Origin: Fasciola hepatica
Lineage: Eukaryota; Platyhelminthes; Trematoda; Plagiorchiida; Fasciolidae
Reading direction: 5' to 3'
Assembly: GCA_948099385.1 (NCBI GenBank)
Contig: CANUEZ040000107.1
Coordinates: 1,240,001 to 1,304,000 of the forward strand
Length of the DNA stretch: 64,000 nt
The notes beneath the pieces are model-generated. The model saw nothing but the letters and a program-made list of their open reading frames with translations. It did not search any database and was not told the origin of the DNA. Below are positions 1-10,029 of this stretch, in pieces; positions within the stretch are counted from its first letter, which is position 1; each line of letters opens with the position of its first letter. The position numbers were made by a program, and so were the translations under genes.

Positions 1-2
1 GC

Positions 3-1187
3 AGCACAAGTCACCACTTTTTACGTAGTTTAATCCATCCTGGCATCCCAGCCTCCATCAAACTAGTTGCACATAGGTACGTTTGGAAAGGCATGCAAAA
101 GGATATTTGTAATTGGGCTCTTTAGTGCGTTCAGTGCCAACGATCGAATGTAAGTAGACATGCAATGGCTCCAATAGGCCACTCTCCTGTTGTAGCTTCA
201 CGGTTTTCCCACATTTATATGGATAAAGTTGGTCCTCTCAGCCCTTGTAAAGGTTTACGTTACCTTCCTACTATGGTTGACGGTTTCACCCGTTGGCCAA
301 GGGCCATTCCCATTGTCAGTGTAAAGACAGAAACCGCATTAGCTGCTTTTATGAAAAGTTGGGCTTCGTTATACGGTTGCTCAGCAAATGTAACTGCTGA
401 TCGCGGTGCACAGTTTGAGTCACACCTGTTTGGGGAAACATTGCGTATGTTAGGCTGTCATCGTTCTCGTAGGACAGCACACCATCCAGCAGCCAATGGT
501 ATGGTTGCGCGTTTTCATCCACAGCCCAAAGCTTCGCTCGTCGCTGCTGACAGCTCTAATTGGGTGCAGGGACTTCCAATCGTTGTCTTAGGCTTGCGTT
601 CAGCTTATACATCTGATATTAACGCATAAGCTGCAGAATCAGCTTTTGGATATACTCTTCCGTTACTCGGGGATGACCTTACCAAAGTTCGCGTGAACTA
701 CGGCGGTTGTGCTTCATGCGCTCAACAGTTAGCTGCGCAGATGTGCCGTTTGCAGATGCATTCTCCGCCACCACAGTCTCCGCCGACCTTCATTACACCT
801 AGACTGCCCACCCGCGCCTACGTCTTCGTAAGCGTGAATAGCGTTAGAACACCTCTACAGCGGCCTTATGAAGGTCCGTATAAGGTGCTCGAGCGACGCC
901 ATCCGGTTTACCTCATGGAGTGGAAAGGAAAATATGAAACTACATCGGTCGACTGCCTTGAGGTTGTGCACCCTGAAGGAAGTCTAAAGAAGAAAACTCC
1001 GCTCAACGATAATGCTCAAACGGTTCTTTCACCAGTCATAGAAGCCACCTCCGAACCTCAATCGGCGCAGCCCGAAACCGTGAAGCCGCAGCGAACGAAG
1101 CGATCTGGCCGTCGCTTGCTTTGGCCAAAGCATCTCGTAGATAGCATTCACTTTTTCAGTCCCTTAAAAGTTGTTTGCACTACTTGA
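3..1187 (+). pseudogene. CsRn1-like Ty3/gypsy pol, integrase 3' part (copy 1)
   Basis: This is the integrase end of a gypsy-type polyprotein, the enzyme that inserts retrotransposon cDNA into chromosomes. One frame can be followed for about 395 codons and is cut only by a TAG at 123-125 and a TAA at 627-629. In order it shows the HHCC zinc-binding region (HPGIPASIKL, then CVQCQRSNV), the catalytic core with first Asp in HIYMDKVGPL and second Asp in TADRGAQFES, and a C-terminal tail (RPYEGPYKVLERRHPVYL). The catalytic Glu in the GMVERFH-type motif reads Ala (GMVARFH, codon GCG at 507-509). The 5' part lies outside the window. The assignment to the CsRn1 clade rests on remembered motif style and was not searched. 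The preserved frame suggests modest decay. It is followed by a putative LTR. Confidence 0.85.
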
Positions 1188-1248
1188 AGTTTTATAAAAC
1201 CATTTTGAAAACCAGAAAAACATTTCAAACATTTCAAAGTTCGAGTAT

Positions 1249-2052
1249 TGTACCAAGAGGCTGGGGTCAGTTTCTTTCGTTTTGTTTTTTACTCACCGCC
1301 GGTTGCTGACCTACTTCGTTTTTCTCTTCCACTGCATGTATGGGCATGGTGAATGGGGGAAGCCCCGAAAAGTCATGCTAGATTATTTTGCACGGTATGC
1401 AGATATTTTTTGCGCCACACCTAGGTAAGAGCTTCGTAGATGATCGCTGAGCCCGTGCGCATTTCAGTAAGTTTCCGCAGCGCCACGAGCGGAGGGCGGC
1501 ACCGAAACATGATCCGCTAGAAGACCGATGACACGTGAAACTTTTGATGCTAATGAAGACCTGCTTGCGGTACGCCCTTAATTAGATCGAAGGGCTAACT
1601 GGACAGTTCCTTCCTAAGGGGGTCTTTGTAGCCACCTGGAGGTGACTGAGTTTAGATGTGTAATTTCATGATCAAAAATTACCGCAGACAAACATTACAA
1701 ATTAGCACTTAGCTCTAGGCAGTTTGTATGTTGTTCGATGCCACAGGGCTGTGCTTTGTTTGTCTGCCTGCAATGGGGAAAATTGGTTTCCGCCAACTGA
1801 AAAACATTTTTGACTGTTCCGTTTGTTGACGATTGAACGTCTAGCTCCCTTAGCCAGTATCGCGTCTGGTGTCGCTCTCAAAAGTGAAAGCGAACGATAT
1901 CGTTTCAATATGAAAGTCCTTCGCCCATTTCATCGAATTTTGCTGTCTTTAAGCAAGCTTCGGAACTTTTGGCTTGTTGCTCTTTTCACAGGCCATTCTC
2001 GGGACCTAGCTAGTACCTGGTATCCGGAGTACTAAAACTCTAACTCTCGACA
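1249..2052 (+). repeat. Putative LTR of the CsRn1-like element, copy 1
   Basis: The sequence after the integrase stop is homologous to 34756-35551, which follows another copy of the same integrase. Shared blocks include GATGACACGTGAAACT, TAGTACCTGGTA and a stretch around TTAGCACT. Both copies can be bounded by TG after GTAT and by CA after a CTC/TT-GA stretch, giving about 804 and 796 bp. Similar length, position and ends support an LTR. The exact ends are inferred, and no 5' partner is visible. Confidence 0.55.
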
Positions 2053-3084
2053 CTGTACGAGCACGGTGACCAAAACAGTACTGTCCACGACGGTGAGAAC
2101 TCGGAGGCAATTGGGAGAGATGTAATTAGTGTGAATTTAAGAGCTCGTGTGGGTGCGGGCGAAACAGCAACGGTCAAGTGGCAACCGCGCTTTGCAATCG
2201 ACGCCTAATTAAACAATGATGTGTTAAGGGATTTGAGGATAATGCCTGTCGCCTCGTGGGCCCCCTCAAAGAGTTCTGACGAAGTTGGGCTTAATTCGTT
2301 GCCCTTGGCAGGTTGTTTTGGTAGTCCAGGAGCTCCTCGAGTTTTGGTCGTTTTACTGTTGGTGAAACCGAACAACTGCTGGTGAGAGTTTGCCGGCGTT
2401 TGCACTCTGAAAAGTCCGACGTGTGTGAGTTTGACGGTGCCTCGTTGCCCGCGAGTCTGAGGCGCTTGCGATCCAGATGTTGTGTCTGGTCCGTCCAAAA
2501 AAGGAGAGCCGAATATGGTCTCCAGGTCCAAGCTTGCCAATCGTTCCGTTGTCCAGTGAGTGTTCAGTCTCTTGAACGCGCACCGGAGTCAATGAGGGCT
2601 TGGATGGAGCCTACACGAGTGCGTGAATCCGTCTGAGAAAGGTCAGGGAAAGCTAGAAGTAGATAGCACTTGGAGGAGCCGACAGATGATGAACCGCAGC
2701 TACAAATGGGCAATCGAATTTCGGCATTACCGTTGTCGATAGGCCAGGGCCTGTTGACTGATAAACCTACGATGAACTTTACAGCTTAATACTGGCTTTC
2801 GGCTATCGTTGTTTTCACCATATCAGTGAAGTGAACTGGATTTCGTACTGATACTTTTGTAGATTCTGATGGACTGGTTCCTCGGCTTTCAATGTTTGAA
2901 GTTATGGATGGTCCATGTTGTAGACCGCTGGGCACACGTGACTGACGGGCTTGAGCCTTTGTGAGTTGGACGGGCGGCTCACACTGTGACGGCACGTTTG
3001 AGGCGATCAAGAAATGCGGAAGGTAATGACCTCGATCCTAATGACAGAATGAATATTTTTCGGACAATTTGATGATTCCTCCGC
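2053..3084. other. Unassigned stretch between two LTR elements
   Basis: No supported gene is seen. Several overlapping ORFs of 70-111 codons occur on both strands with no recognisable motif. A short segment near 2152-2205 (AGCAACGGTCAAGTGGCAAC) resembles segments at about 12030-12085 and 12953-13010, so it may be part of a dispersed LTR or leader sequence. Confidence 0.4.
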
Positions 3085-3897
3085 CGTCACACGTAGTACG
3101 GCTGGGTACAGCTTCGTGGCCAAACAAGCTGTTGAGCACCAACCTATCAGGATCACCGTGGGCAGACACGATCAAAGCTCCCTGTGATTGGTCATCTTCG
3201 TGCCTGCTAATAGTGCTCCCTGATCAAACATACTTATATAAACCAGTTCTGTAATACAGCTACCAGACATTTTGCAGCCCTGGTGTTCTTCCTTCTTTCG
3301 TTTTCTCAGCTCTCAGCGCAGAAATTTCAGTAGGTCCTGTCAGTTCGGTTCATTGTGATTGCTCCAAGTATCAGCCCGTCACGGAGCTGCCGAGGTTTGA
3401 GCAGCAGATCGTGCGTGCCAGAGTGTCTGATACCGAATACTGGATTGAACGTTTTGGGTAGTGTTGTAGCACACGGAGGGCTGTGAAGAAGGACAACCGT
3501 ATTGTTTTCTTCTTGACGGCTGGCGGCCGTTCATCGTACCCGTAGATGAAAAACCTCTCGCATAAGAGGGCCTCGTGCCCCTTATTCGTTCAGTGGTTTG
3601 AAGGCTCCGCTGCTGGGTCACGTGACTCCGGTCAATTTCCAGACCGCCAAATGTGCAACATTCCTTTCGCTGGTTTGTGGCCTCAACTCGAATTGCCGTG
3701 AATTCATCCTGACACTACGGACACATGCTGCTAATGTATTTTGGATGATTAGCTGAAGACCCAGTTGCGTGACCGCCACATCGCTGTTATAAGTCATCCG
3801 GCCTTGCAAAAGAGGCTATTGCTGAAGCCCGAGTTTACGAGTCCTAGGGCCCAATCAGCGTATAACCAATTGGATGACGAAGCCGACGCGACGGCTA
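3085..3897 (+). repeat. LTR plus start of gag, Mag-like element, left copy of a near-identical direct repeat
   Basis: This block recurs at 8449-9261 with a constant offset of 5364 bp. I see four mismatches in the first 25 bases (GTCACAC onwards), one at AACAAGCT/AACGAGCT, one at TGATCAAAC/TGATTAAAC, and none obvious afterwards. The first ~300 bp carries promoter-like boxes and is probably the LTR. The rest reads as degraded gag, so the repeat extends beyond a simple LTR. The right copy begins TGTCACAC and the left CGTCACAC, which fits a TG LTR start lost by mutation in the left copy. The LTR 3' end was not located with certainty. Confidence 0.8.
3187..3242 (+). promoter_or_regulatory. LTR promoter: inverted CCAAT and TATA box (left copy)
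   Basis: An ATTGG box at 3187-3191 is followed about 45 bp later by TATATAAA at 3235-3242. This is a typical RNA polymerase II arrangement for a retrotransposon U3 region. It lies about 150 bp into the repeated block and upstream of the gag remnant. Function is inferred from position and consensus only. Confidence 0.5.
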
Positions 3898-4140
3898 TAC
3901 ATTCCGCGATGCCGTACCAGAGTGTTCGTCCCGTAAATAAGCCCGTTCAAGCCAAAAGCCTAAACCCAAGCCGACCACAGAAACGGTTCTTGAAAGCAAA
4001 CCAGTGCAACCGAATCGGTGCTTCTCGTAAGATGAATTCGACATGCGTTCTAAGTGCCGCTTTCGTAACACTATATGCCATGCCTGTGAACAGTCTGGTC
4101 ATATTCGCAGGGGGTGCCGCTAATCCAAGTGCAATGTGAC
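3385..4140 (+). pseudogene. Mag-like Ty3/gypsy gag with CCHC zinc knuckle
   Basis: Degraded capsid and nucleocapsid region, the structural protein that packages retrotransposon RNA. Sense-strand fragments in shifting frames read like gag (for example CATFLSLVCGL, and later KPVQAKSLNPSRPQKR). At 4076-4117 there is a perfect CX2CX4HX4C knuckle, CHACEQSGHIRRGC, preceded by CRFRNTI as in Mag-clade gag proteins. Stops interrupt the N-terminal part, including a TAG directly after an EYWIERFG stretch. The first ~510 bp is duplicated in the block at 8449-9261 together with these stops. No start codon can be assigned. The knuckle is strong evidence; the N-terminal assignment is weaker. Confidence 0.7.
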
Positions 4141-4220
4141 AGGTGCCACCCCTGGGGATCCGAAAACTGACGATAATCCGGTGTACACACGGGGGTTTCG
4201 GATGAGTTCAACCAGTTCCT

Positions 4221-4508
4221 GTGCAGATCATCCAGTTCTATTGTGCCTTGGGGCATCAGTTAATTGTGGATTCCGGGAGTTACGAATCCGTCTTTCAGAA
4301 ATCAGTGTTGAACTCGCCTCAGCACAATGTATCCGTACAACCCACTGCCGTGCTCATTTACGGTGTTATTGGAAGTCGATCTTCACTGCTGGGGGAGACC
4401 GCAATAATGATTTGGTTGCGGAGCAAATATACCTCGGTGCGATTCCTAATTCCCGTGGACAAAGTATCAGTCCAAGATCTGAAGACCAGATTGCCTCGGA
4501 GAAAATGA
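4221..4508 (+). pseudogene. Retropepsin-like protease fragment (Mag-like element)
   Basis: Aspartic protease domain that would cleave the Gag-Pol polyprotein. Starting about 100 bp after the zinc knuckle, the frame reads HQLIVDSGSYESVF, with the DSG active-site triad, and later LIYGVIGS and SVRFLIPV, which match the flap and C-terminal strands of gypsy proteases. The 95-codon open stretch is close to a full domain. It lies between gag and RT, as expected. The frame ends at 4508 before the RT, so a frameshift separates the two. Confidence 0.65.
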
Positions 4509-4649
4509 TACCCCTGAAGGCGACGTCCTTCAATCCAGTGAACCAGTCTGTTCAACAGCAGTTGGTTGCGCAATTCCTAAACAACAAGAGCGGCTTAGTG
4601 GTTGAGCCCACAAAATCGGAAGTGGACGGTGATCCGGTATTTCCTCCAA

Positions 4650-5680
4650 GCTGAGTGTTTCCGTATGGCCAGAGAGAGGGCTTTCAAAGGGCGCTTACCA
4701 AAATAGAGCAAAACGGTGTCATTGCGCGAGTGGCCTCATCCACTTGGGCGACCCTCATTATGGTGACACTGATGAGAGACTGACAGACACCTCGGATTTA
4801 CGGTGACTACCAACTGACCTTTAGCCACCGTTTACGGAATTGGGTCACAACTGCCGTGTAACCGGAAGATCTCATGAAATGCACGCCCAGTAGCAAGTAT
4901 TTCTCTAAAGTTGGTCTGGCTGATGCATATTTACAAATTTCGCTGCATATGGAGTCCAAATCACCAACAACCATCAACACTCCGTGGGGGAAGCTCCGAT
5001 ATGATCTACTGCTGGTTGGTCTGCGCGTGTCATCCGGGGCATCCCAGGATGCAATAGACAAAGTGATCCATGGTATCGAGGGGGTGAGTACATTCCAGGA
5101 TGAAGTGCTCATTTCCGGATCCACGAACGAAGAACACGACCACTGATTGCAAAAGCGGCTGGAGAATTTCGGGGAACGAAATGCTTCGATGAAAGCCCCT
5201 GAGTCCGAATATGGAGTCACCGGATTAGATCTGACGGGCTTCACTTCCAACGAAAACGGATACCGACCCGATCCAGATGGTTTTAAACCCGCTACTGGCG
5301 TTCAGTCACCGAAAACTCAGGGCCACTTACTATCGATTCTTGGATAGCTGCAGTGCTGCTCCAGGTCCATTACAAACTTTGCAACAAGAGCCCAACCATT
5401 GTTTCTGACCCAGCAGTCTGGTGTATGGCAGTGGAACGAACAGGGCAAAAAGATACTACACTCTCTTATTCAAAATATCGTTGACCGACCGATCCTAGCC
5501 TGATTCGTGCCGTCTAAGCCGACGACGCTGTTCACTGACGCGTCCGAAGTCGGTATAGAAGCCGTTCGCGAACAAGATGGACGTCCAATCGCTTGCCTCT
5601 CGCGTCTTTCAAGTACTGCAGAGAACTATTATCCCCAGAAACAGAAGGAAGTCTTGAATTCTTGAAGAAAATGTCGGGTG
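4650..5680 (+). pseudogene. Reverse transcriptase and RNase H start (Mag-like element)
   Basis: RT copies element RNA into DNA and RNase H removes the RNA strand. The early RT finger region (TKIEQNGVIARVASSTWATL) begins near 4690. The palm motif FSKVGLADAYLQISLHME (around 4903-4955) keeps the first catalytic Asp. The YxDD box is replaced by FQDE (TFQDEVLISG, near 5090), so the enzyme could not polymerise. Stops fall at about 4781, 5144 and 5345. RNase H resumes at about 5514-5660 with TTLFTDASEVGIEAV and ENYYPQKQKEVL, then breaks off where foreign DNA begins. RNase H continues after the insertion at about 7005. Confidence 0.85.
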
Positions 5681-7004
5681 CTAGGCTTGAGCTCAGATGT
5701 TCCCGGTTCTTTCATATATCTTCTTTTTCCCGGCTCCACCGGGCCAGAATGGCAAAAGCTCGACAACAAGGGGGCAACCATTATCACAAAAGTGATATGA
5801 GAAAAAAATAATAAATGTTTTCCATGTAGTACATGGGTCCGACAATATTAATGTGGATACAAACAACACATCAGTGCAACTTTTGTTGTTTTGAAATTTA
5901 CACAGAAGACAGGTTTGCGTATACTTTCGTAAGAGGAAGTTAAATGAATTTATTTATACCTGCCTAAATGTACAAGCGTATGGGATTGAGGAGGAGACGT
6001 TAAAACATGAAGGAGAGTAATCCACGCGAGGGTAATCGGAGAATTGGCCGGCTTTGGTAGTAGTCCCAACCAGTTTTATAGTCTGGCCTGAGGTGCTCCT
6101 CTTGAGGGGGCATTCAATATCTCCTGTGGAAGATTATTTCATGGAGATATCCCCCGTGACGAGGAATGTTGCCCAATGAAGGTAGGTGGATGGGGTTTGA
6201 ACAGCTCCCTTGTGTGTCCACGCAAGGTCTTTCAGTCCGGAAGACTGAAAAACTGATCCGATAGGCCCGGTAAGAATAGATCATACATCAGGAATAGGTC
6301 CCTTCTAATGCAGCCTGTCTCAAGAGGGTGGAGATTGAGTGACACCAAACGAGCCGGGAAGGGGGTAAAGAGTGAGCCATGTACCGTTTTCGTAGCTCCC
6401 CTTTGAGTCCGCTGCAAGATGTTCCGGCCACTGATGAGGCCAGTGTGTACTACCTGGCTGCCGTATTCCAAAGGAGGTCGAGTATAGGTTCCGTATAGAA
6501 GATAGAAGTCTTCCTTGGAGATAGTCGGTAAAGTTCGTCTAATAGAATTCATGACCCGAAAAACTGTTTTGCTAGCTTCTTTTTGGTGGGAGGAAAATGA
6601 GCTATTCCTGCTCGGGCAGGAACCAAGGATCTGGCATTGGTCCACTATTTGGATTTGTGTATTCCCATTTATCTCGAAGAACTGAGCCCGAGCACTGCCA
6701 TATGACATGCTAGCACGTTTGTCATCATTTATTGGGAGTCTGCAGTCAGCCTACCAGCGCTTGGTTGAGTCAACGGCTGACTGCACAGCATTTGCGCTCA
6801 TGTCGCAGGTTGTGACGTCATCTGCGTACATAGCTATGCTAACCGGAACCACATCAGGGAGGCCGTTGAGGTAAATGAGGAATAGAAGACCGTGGACAGA
6901 ACCCTTGGGTACTTCTGTATCAGTGGATGCAGGTTAAGGCCGAGAAGCATACACACGAACCGAGAAGCTTTGGCCTTCTTTTGCCTATATGCCGATGACA
7001 CAGG
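5681..7004. mobile_element. Insertion inside the Mag-like RNase H
   Basis: RNase H homology stops after KQKEVL near 5665-5690 and resumes with FKIFTDHQAP near 7020, so about 1.3 kb was inserted. The insert contains an antisense LINE C-terminal fragment (6110-6960). The part at 5690-6110 shows nothing recognisable apart from a short AAAAAAATAATAAA run near 5804. No target-site duplication could be identified. Confidence 0.65.
6110..6960 (-). pseudogene. LINE-B reverse transcriptase C-terminal fragment, antisense
   Basis: Read on the minus strand, the fragment starts with GSVHGLLFLIYLNGLPD and an intact YADD box in SIAMYADDVTTCDM (about 6925-6800). It continues through a thumb-like region, then TYTRPPLEYGSQVVH and the leucine-rich end LRGHTRELFKPHP (about 6235-6195) near the usual C-terminus. 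The same domain order and wording occur in the sense LINE at 40690-44343, so both probably belong to one CR1/jockey-like family, called LINE-B here. It is 5' truncated, as is typical of LINEs, and carries stops at its ends. The clade name is inferred. Confidence 0.8.
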
Positions 7005-8440
7005 CACCTATTTAGACTGAGGTTTAAGATTTTCACTGACCACCAAGCTCCTCAGTTCCTACATAACCCAGATGAAGCGGTCGTCACTCCCCCGGCTGCT
7101 ATGATTCAGCGACGAAGCATTGACTCGACGACGTCCTGCATGGACCCGGCAAAACATCCCGCGGGCCAACATGCTTTCCTGATACCCACTATTCTCAGCT
7201 GCAGACCGGTGCCATTTCACTTTCCTTGCTGCGCCTACTTTGAGGGAGGAACTGAGCAAGCCGAGAGGACGATACCACTCATTTGTGACTTGAGCCATTA
7301 GGAAGGGATGACAGCCGAAAATGAAGCAGAAGTTTCCTCAGTTCCTCGAGCTGCGAGATGAATTAATAAACAACCCGTCCTTTTTCGAGGTGACCGGCTT
7401 GTCATTCCGCCTACGTTGCGCAAGTAGGTTTTTGGATGAACTGCACAAAGGCCACTTGGGCGTGATAAAATGAAGTCGCTGTCCCGACAGATGTGTTGGC
7501 CGCCGGAAATGAATATGGATATTCGCACTACGGCAAAGAACTGTGATGCCTATCTGCACAAAAATCTAGTTGAGGCCCAGTAACTGCAGTCCATGGCCGG
7601 ACAGCTACATTCCATGGCAGAGAGTTCATGTGGACTTATGCGGTCCATTCTTGAACCAGTATCACACCCTTGTGCTGATTGACTCACACTCTAAATGGCC
7701 GCAGGTGTTCCTGACGGGTTCACAAACCACCTCGTTCGTAACCCAGGTGTGGCGAAAATTCTTCAGCGAAAAGGAGCCCCTTAAGTACCGGACACCAATA
7801 ATGGACGGCGATTCCCTGCAGCGGAGCTAAAATGTTGGCTCGGTAGGATGGGATGTCATCTGCGAACGGGGCCAAACCACGGTGTTCTAACCGTGCAGAG
7901 GAGAATTAGGCGCGTTCTGTGGAAACAGCAGTAACATCAACTAATCCAGGAAAGTAGCCCAACGTGGAAACCTCCCTCAACGGTTTCCTGTTGCAGTACC
8001 GAAAATCAGTGCACACAACCACTAGGGAGAGTCCAACTCTCCTCTAAATGTCCAGAGGTTTACGGTCACCGCTTACGTGCCTCGATTTCAGCGCCGTCAT
8101 ATAATTCCGTGGCGATGAGCTCCAACCAACTCGCGGAATCTTCGCCAGACAACTTGGTCAAGTCAAGGTCAGGAATATGGACCTGGATGATGCATCGGTG
8201 CATCAGCACCACCGCAGCCAAATCCATTCTAAAGTGGGGACCGAAGATTCAGCCGATCACGCTGCAGGAACAAAAGAGGATCCAGGCTCCGACCGTGTTG
8301 ATGACAGTGATCCGTCTCTTCCGTCTCTCAGAACGACTACCGCAGCGGCCAAACCACAGCAACCGGCTCGATTTTGAAGATCAGTGACGAAGGCGAGCCA
8401 AAGTGACGAGAATGTTTTGAGGAAAGAGGCTTGTGGTGAT
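7005..8440 (+). pseudogene. RNase H end, integrase and C-terminal domain (Mag-like element)
   Basis: After the insertion, RNase H resumes with FTDHQAPQFLHNPDEAV. The integrase zinc-binding domain follows (ELHKGHLGV, CWPPEMNMDI, then KNCDAYLHK, where the second Cys of CxxC is Tyr). The core reads PWQRVHVDLCGPFLNQYHT with the first catalytic Asp at about 7632 and IDSHSKWPQV. The second-Asp region is scrambled (PIMDGDSLQ). From about 8100 a GPY/F-type tail resembles HHRSQIHSKVGTEDS and ends with a basic, proline-containing stretch before the right LTR at 8449. Several frameshifts and stops make it non-functional. Confidence 0.8.
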
Positions 8441-8448
8441 TCAGAAGA

Positions 8449-9261
8449 TGTCACACTTAATACCGCTAGGTACAGCTTCGTGGCCAAACGAGCTGTTGAG
8501 CACCAACCTATCAGGATCACCGTGGGCAGACACGATCAAAGCTCCCTGTGATTGGTCATCTTCGTGCCTGCTAATAGTGCTCCCTGATTAAACATACTTA
8601 TATAAACCAGTTCTGTAATACAGCTACCAGACATTTTGCAGCCCTGGTGTTCTTCCTTCTTTCGTTTTCTCAGCTCTCAGCGCAGAAATTTCAGTAGGTC
8701 CTGTCAGTTCGGTTCATTGTGATTGCTCCAAGTATCAGCCCGTCACGGAGCTGCCGAGGTTTGAGCAGCAGATCGTGCGTGCCAGAGTGTCTGATACCGA
8801 ATACTGGATTGAACGTTTTGGGTAGTGTTGTAGCACACGGAGGGCTGTGAAGAAGGACAACCGTATTGTTTTCTTCTTGACGGCTGGCGGCCGTTCATCG
8901 TACCCGTAGATGAAAAACCTCTCGCATAAGAGGGCCTCGTGCCCCTTATTCGTTCAGTGGTTTGAAGGCTCCGCTGCTGGGTCACGTGACTCCGGTCAAT
9001 TTCCAGACCGCCAAATGTGCAACATTCCTTTCGCTGGTTTGTGGCCTCAACTCGAATTGCCGTGAATTCATCCTGACACTACGGACACATGCTGCTAATG
9101 TATTTTGGATGATTAGCTGAAGACCCAGTTGCGTGACCGCCACATCGCTGTTATAAGTCATCCGGCCTTGCAAAAGAGGCTATTGCTGAAGCCCGAGTTT
9201 ACGAGTCCTAGGGCCCAATCAGCGTATAACCAATTGGATGACGAAGCCGACGCGACGGCTA
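8449..9261 (+). repeat. Right LTR followed by a second truncated gag (direct repeat)
   Basis: Near-identical copy of 3085-3897, located just after the integrase C-terminus, where a 3' LTR is expected. It begins TGTCACAC at 8449 and carries the same ATTGG and TATATAAA boxes (about 8551 and 8599-8606). It runs on through about 510 bp of the same broken gag and stops abruptly at 9261 (GGCTAATAC versus GGCTATAC). This is the pattern of a tandem array, LTR-gag-pol-LTR-gag, cut short in the second unit. A segmental copy of the left end would look the same. Confidence 0.8.
8551..8606 (+). promoter_or_regulatory. LTR promoter boxes, right copy
   Basis: Same ATTGG and TATATAAA pair as at 3187-3242, shifted by exactly 5364 bp. 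In this copy it precedes only the truncated gag. Confidence 0.45.
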
Positions 9262-10029
9262 ATACTTCCGTTCAGTTTAGATCACTGTGATTACCACAGC
9301 ACCGTTTTGGATATATTTTCCCTGTGATATTTTCTGATGTTTAGTTCCAACTTCATCTTTCTGCCCTACTGCTTACGTTTAATTTAACCGACATTCCGAG
9401 GCTTTCATCGACCGTTTTTTATCCGTTTTCTCTTCCAGTTTGCTGCCGATAGCACATTCACAAGGCTTGCTTTCTTCTTCGCCTTGATGTAGGTTTTCTT
9501 TCGGTGTTTTCCTTGTATCAGTTCTTTTTACTGTATTACTATGAAAGGCTAAACTTCTGCTTCTGTCCACCGACCCGAGCCTTCCTTGTTCTTTTGATGG
9601 ACGGAAATCCTTTGGTTATCCTCCTTTAGACCTCATGAGAGACACTATCACGAGCCACACACGAACTTTCTCTGCTGGCGTCGAATCGCACGGTTATACA
9701 TGTATAAAACACCCGCTCTGCATTTTGTGGCACGAAGTGGGCCAGTGTATGGCCGTTGTAGGGGTGTTGAATACTGTCATCGCGAAGGAGCACGCGGCTG
9801 GTAGTTTATAGAGCAGCCGAAGCATGGCTAGTAGACTGTTATTTGCGCGGCAGCCTGGCCAAGAGCACTCGCACGTGATGCATTGAGGGTTGAGCTTAAA
9901 CACCGTAGTCCCTATTCAGGATTGAAGAGGGGGCTACCAACTTCTCAGGCAAACGAGGTGTACGGCCTTGTATCAGCACGGCCAATTTTGTGTGCCATTT
10001 GTCTCTAATCGTACTAAGCAAGCTTAAGA
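9262..10029. other. Unassigned stretch
   Basis: No domain recognised. Short ORFs of 63-69 codons on the minus strand (9379-9570, 9694-9903) have no recognisable motif. It would be the 3' flank or LTR of the antisense pol fragment at 10030-11620, but it does not match the LTR-like sequence at 1249-2052 in any block I could see. Confidence 0.4.

Noticed and set aside
3379..3621. Two identical 80-codon minus-strand ORFs (here and at 8743-8985) that look like a conserved small gene
   Set aside because: They are identical only because the whole 813-bp block is duplicated; they lie antisense to the gag remnant and have no motif.
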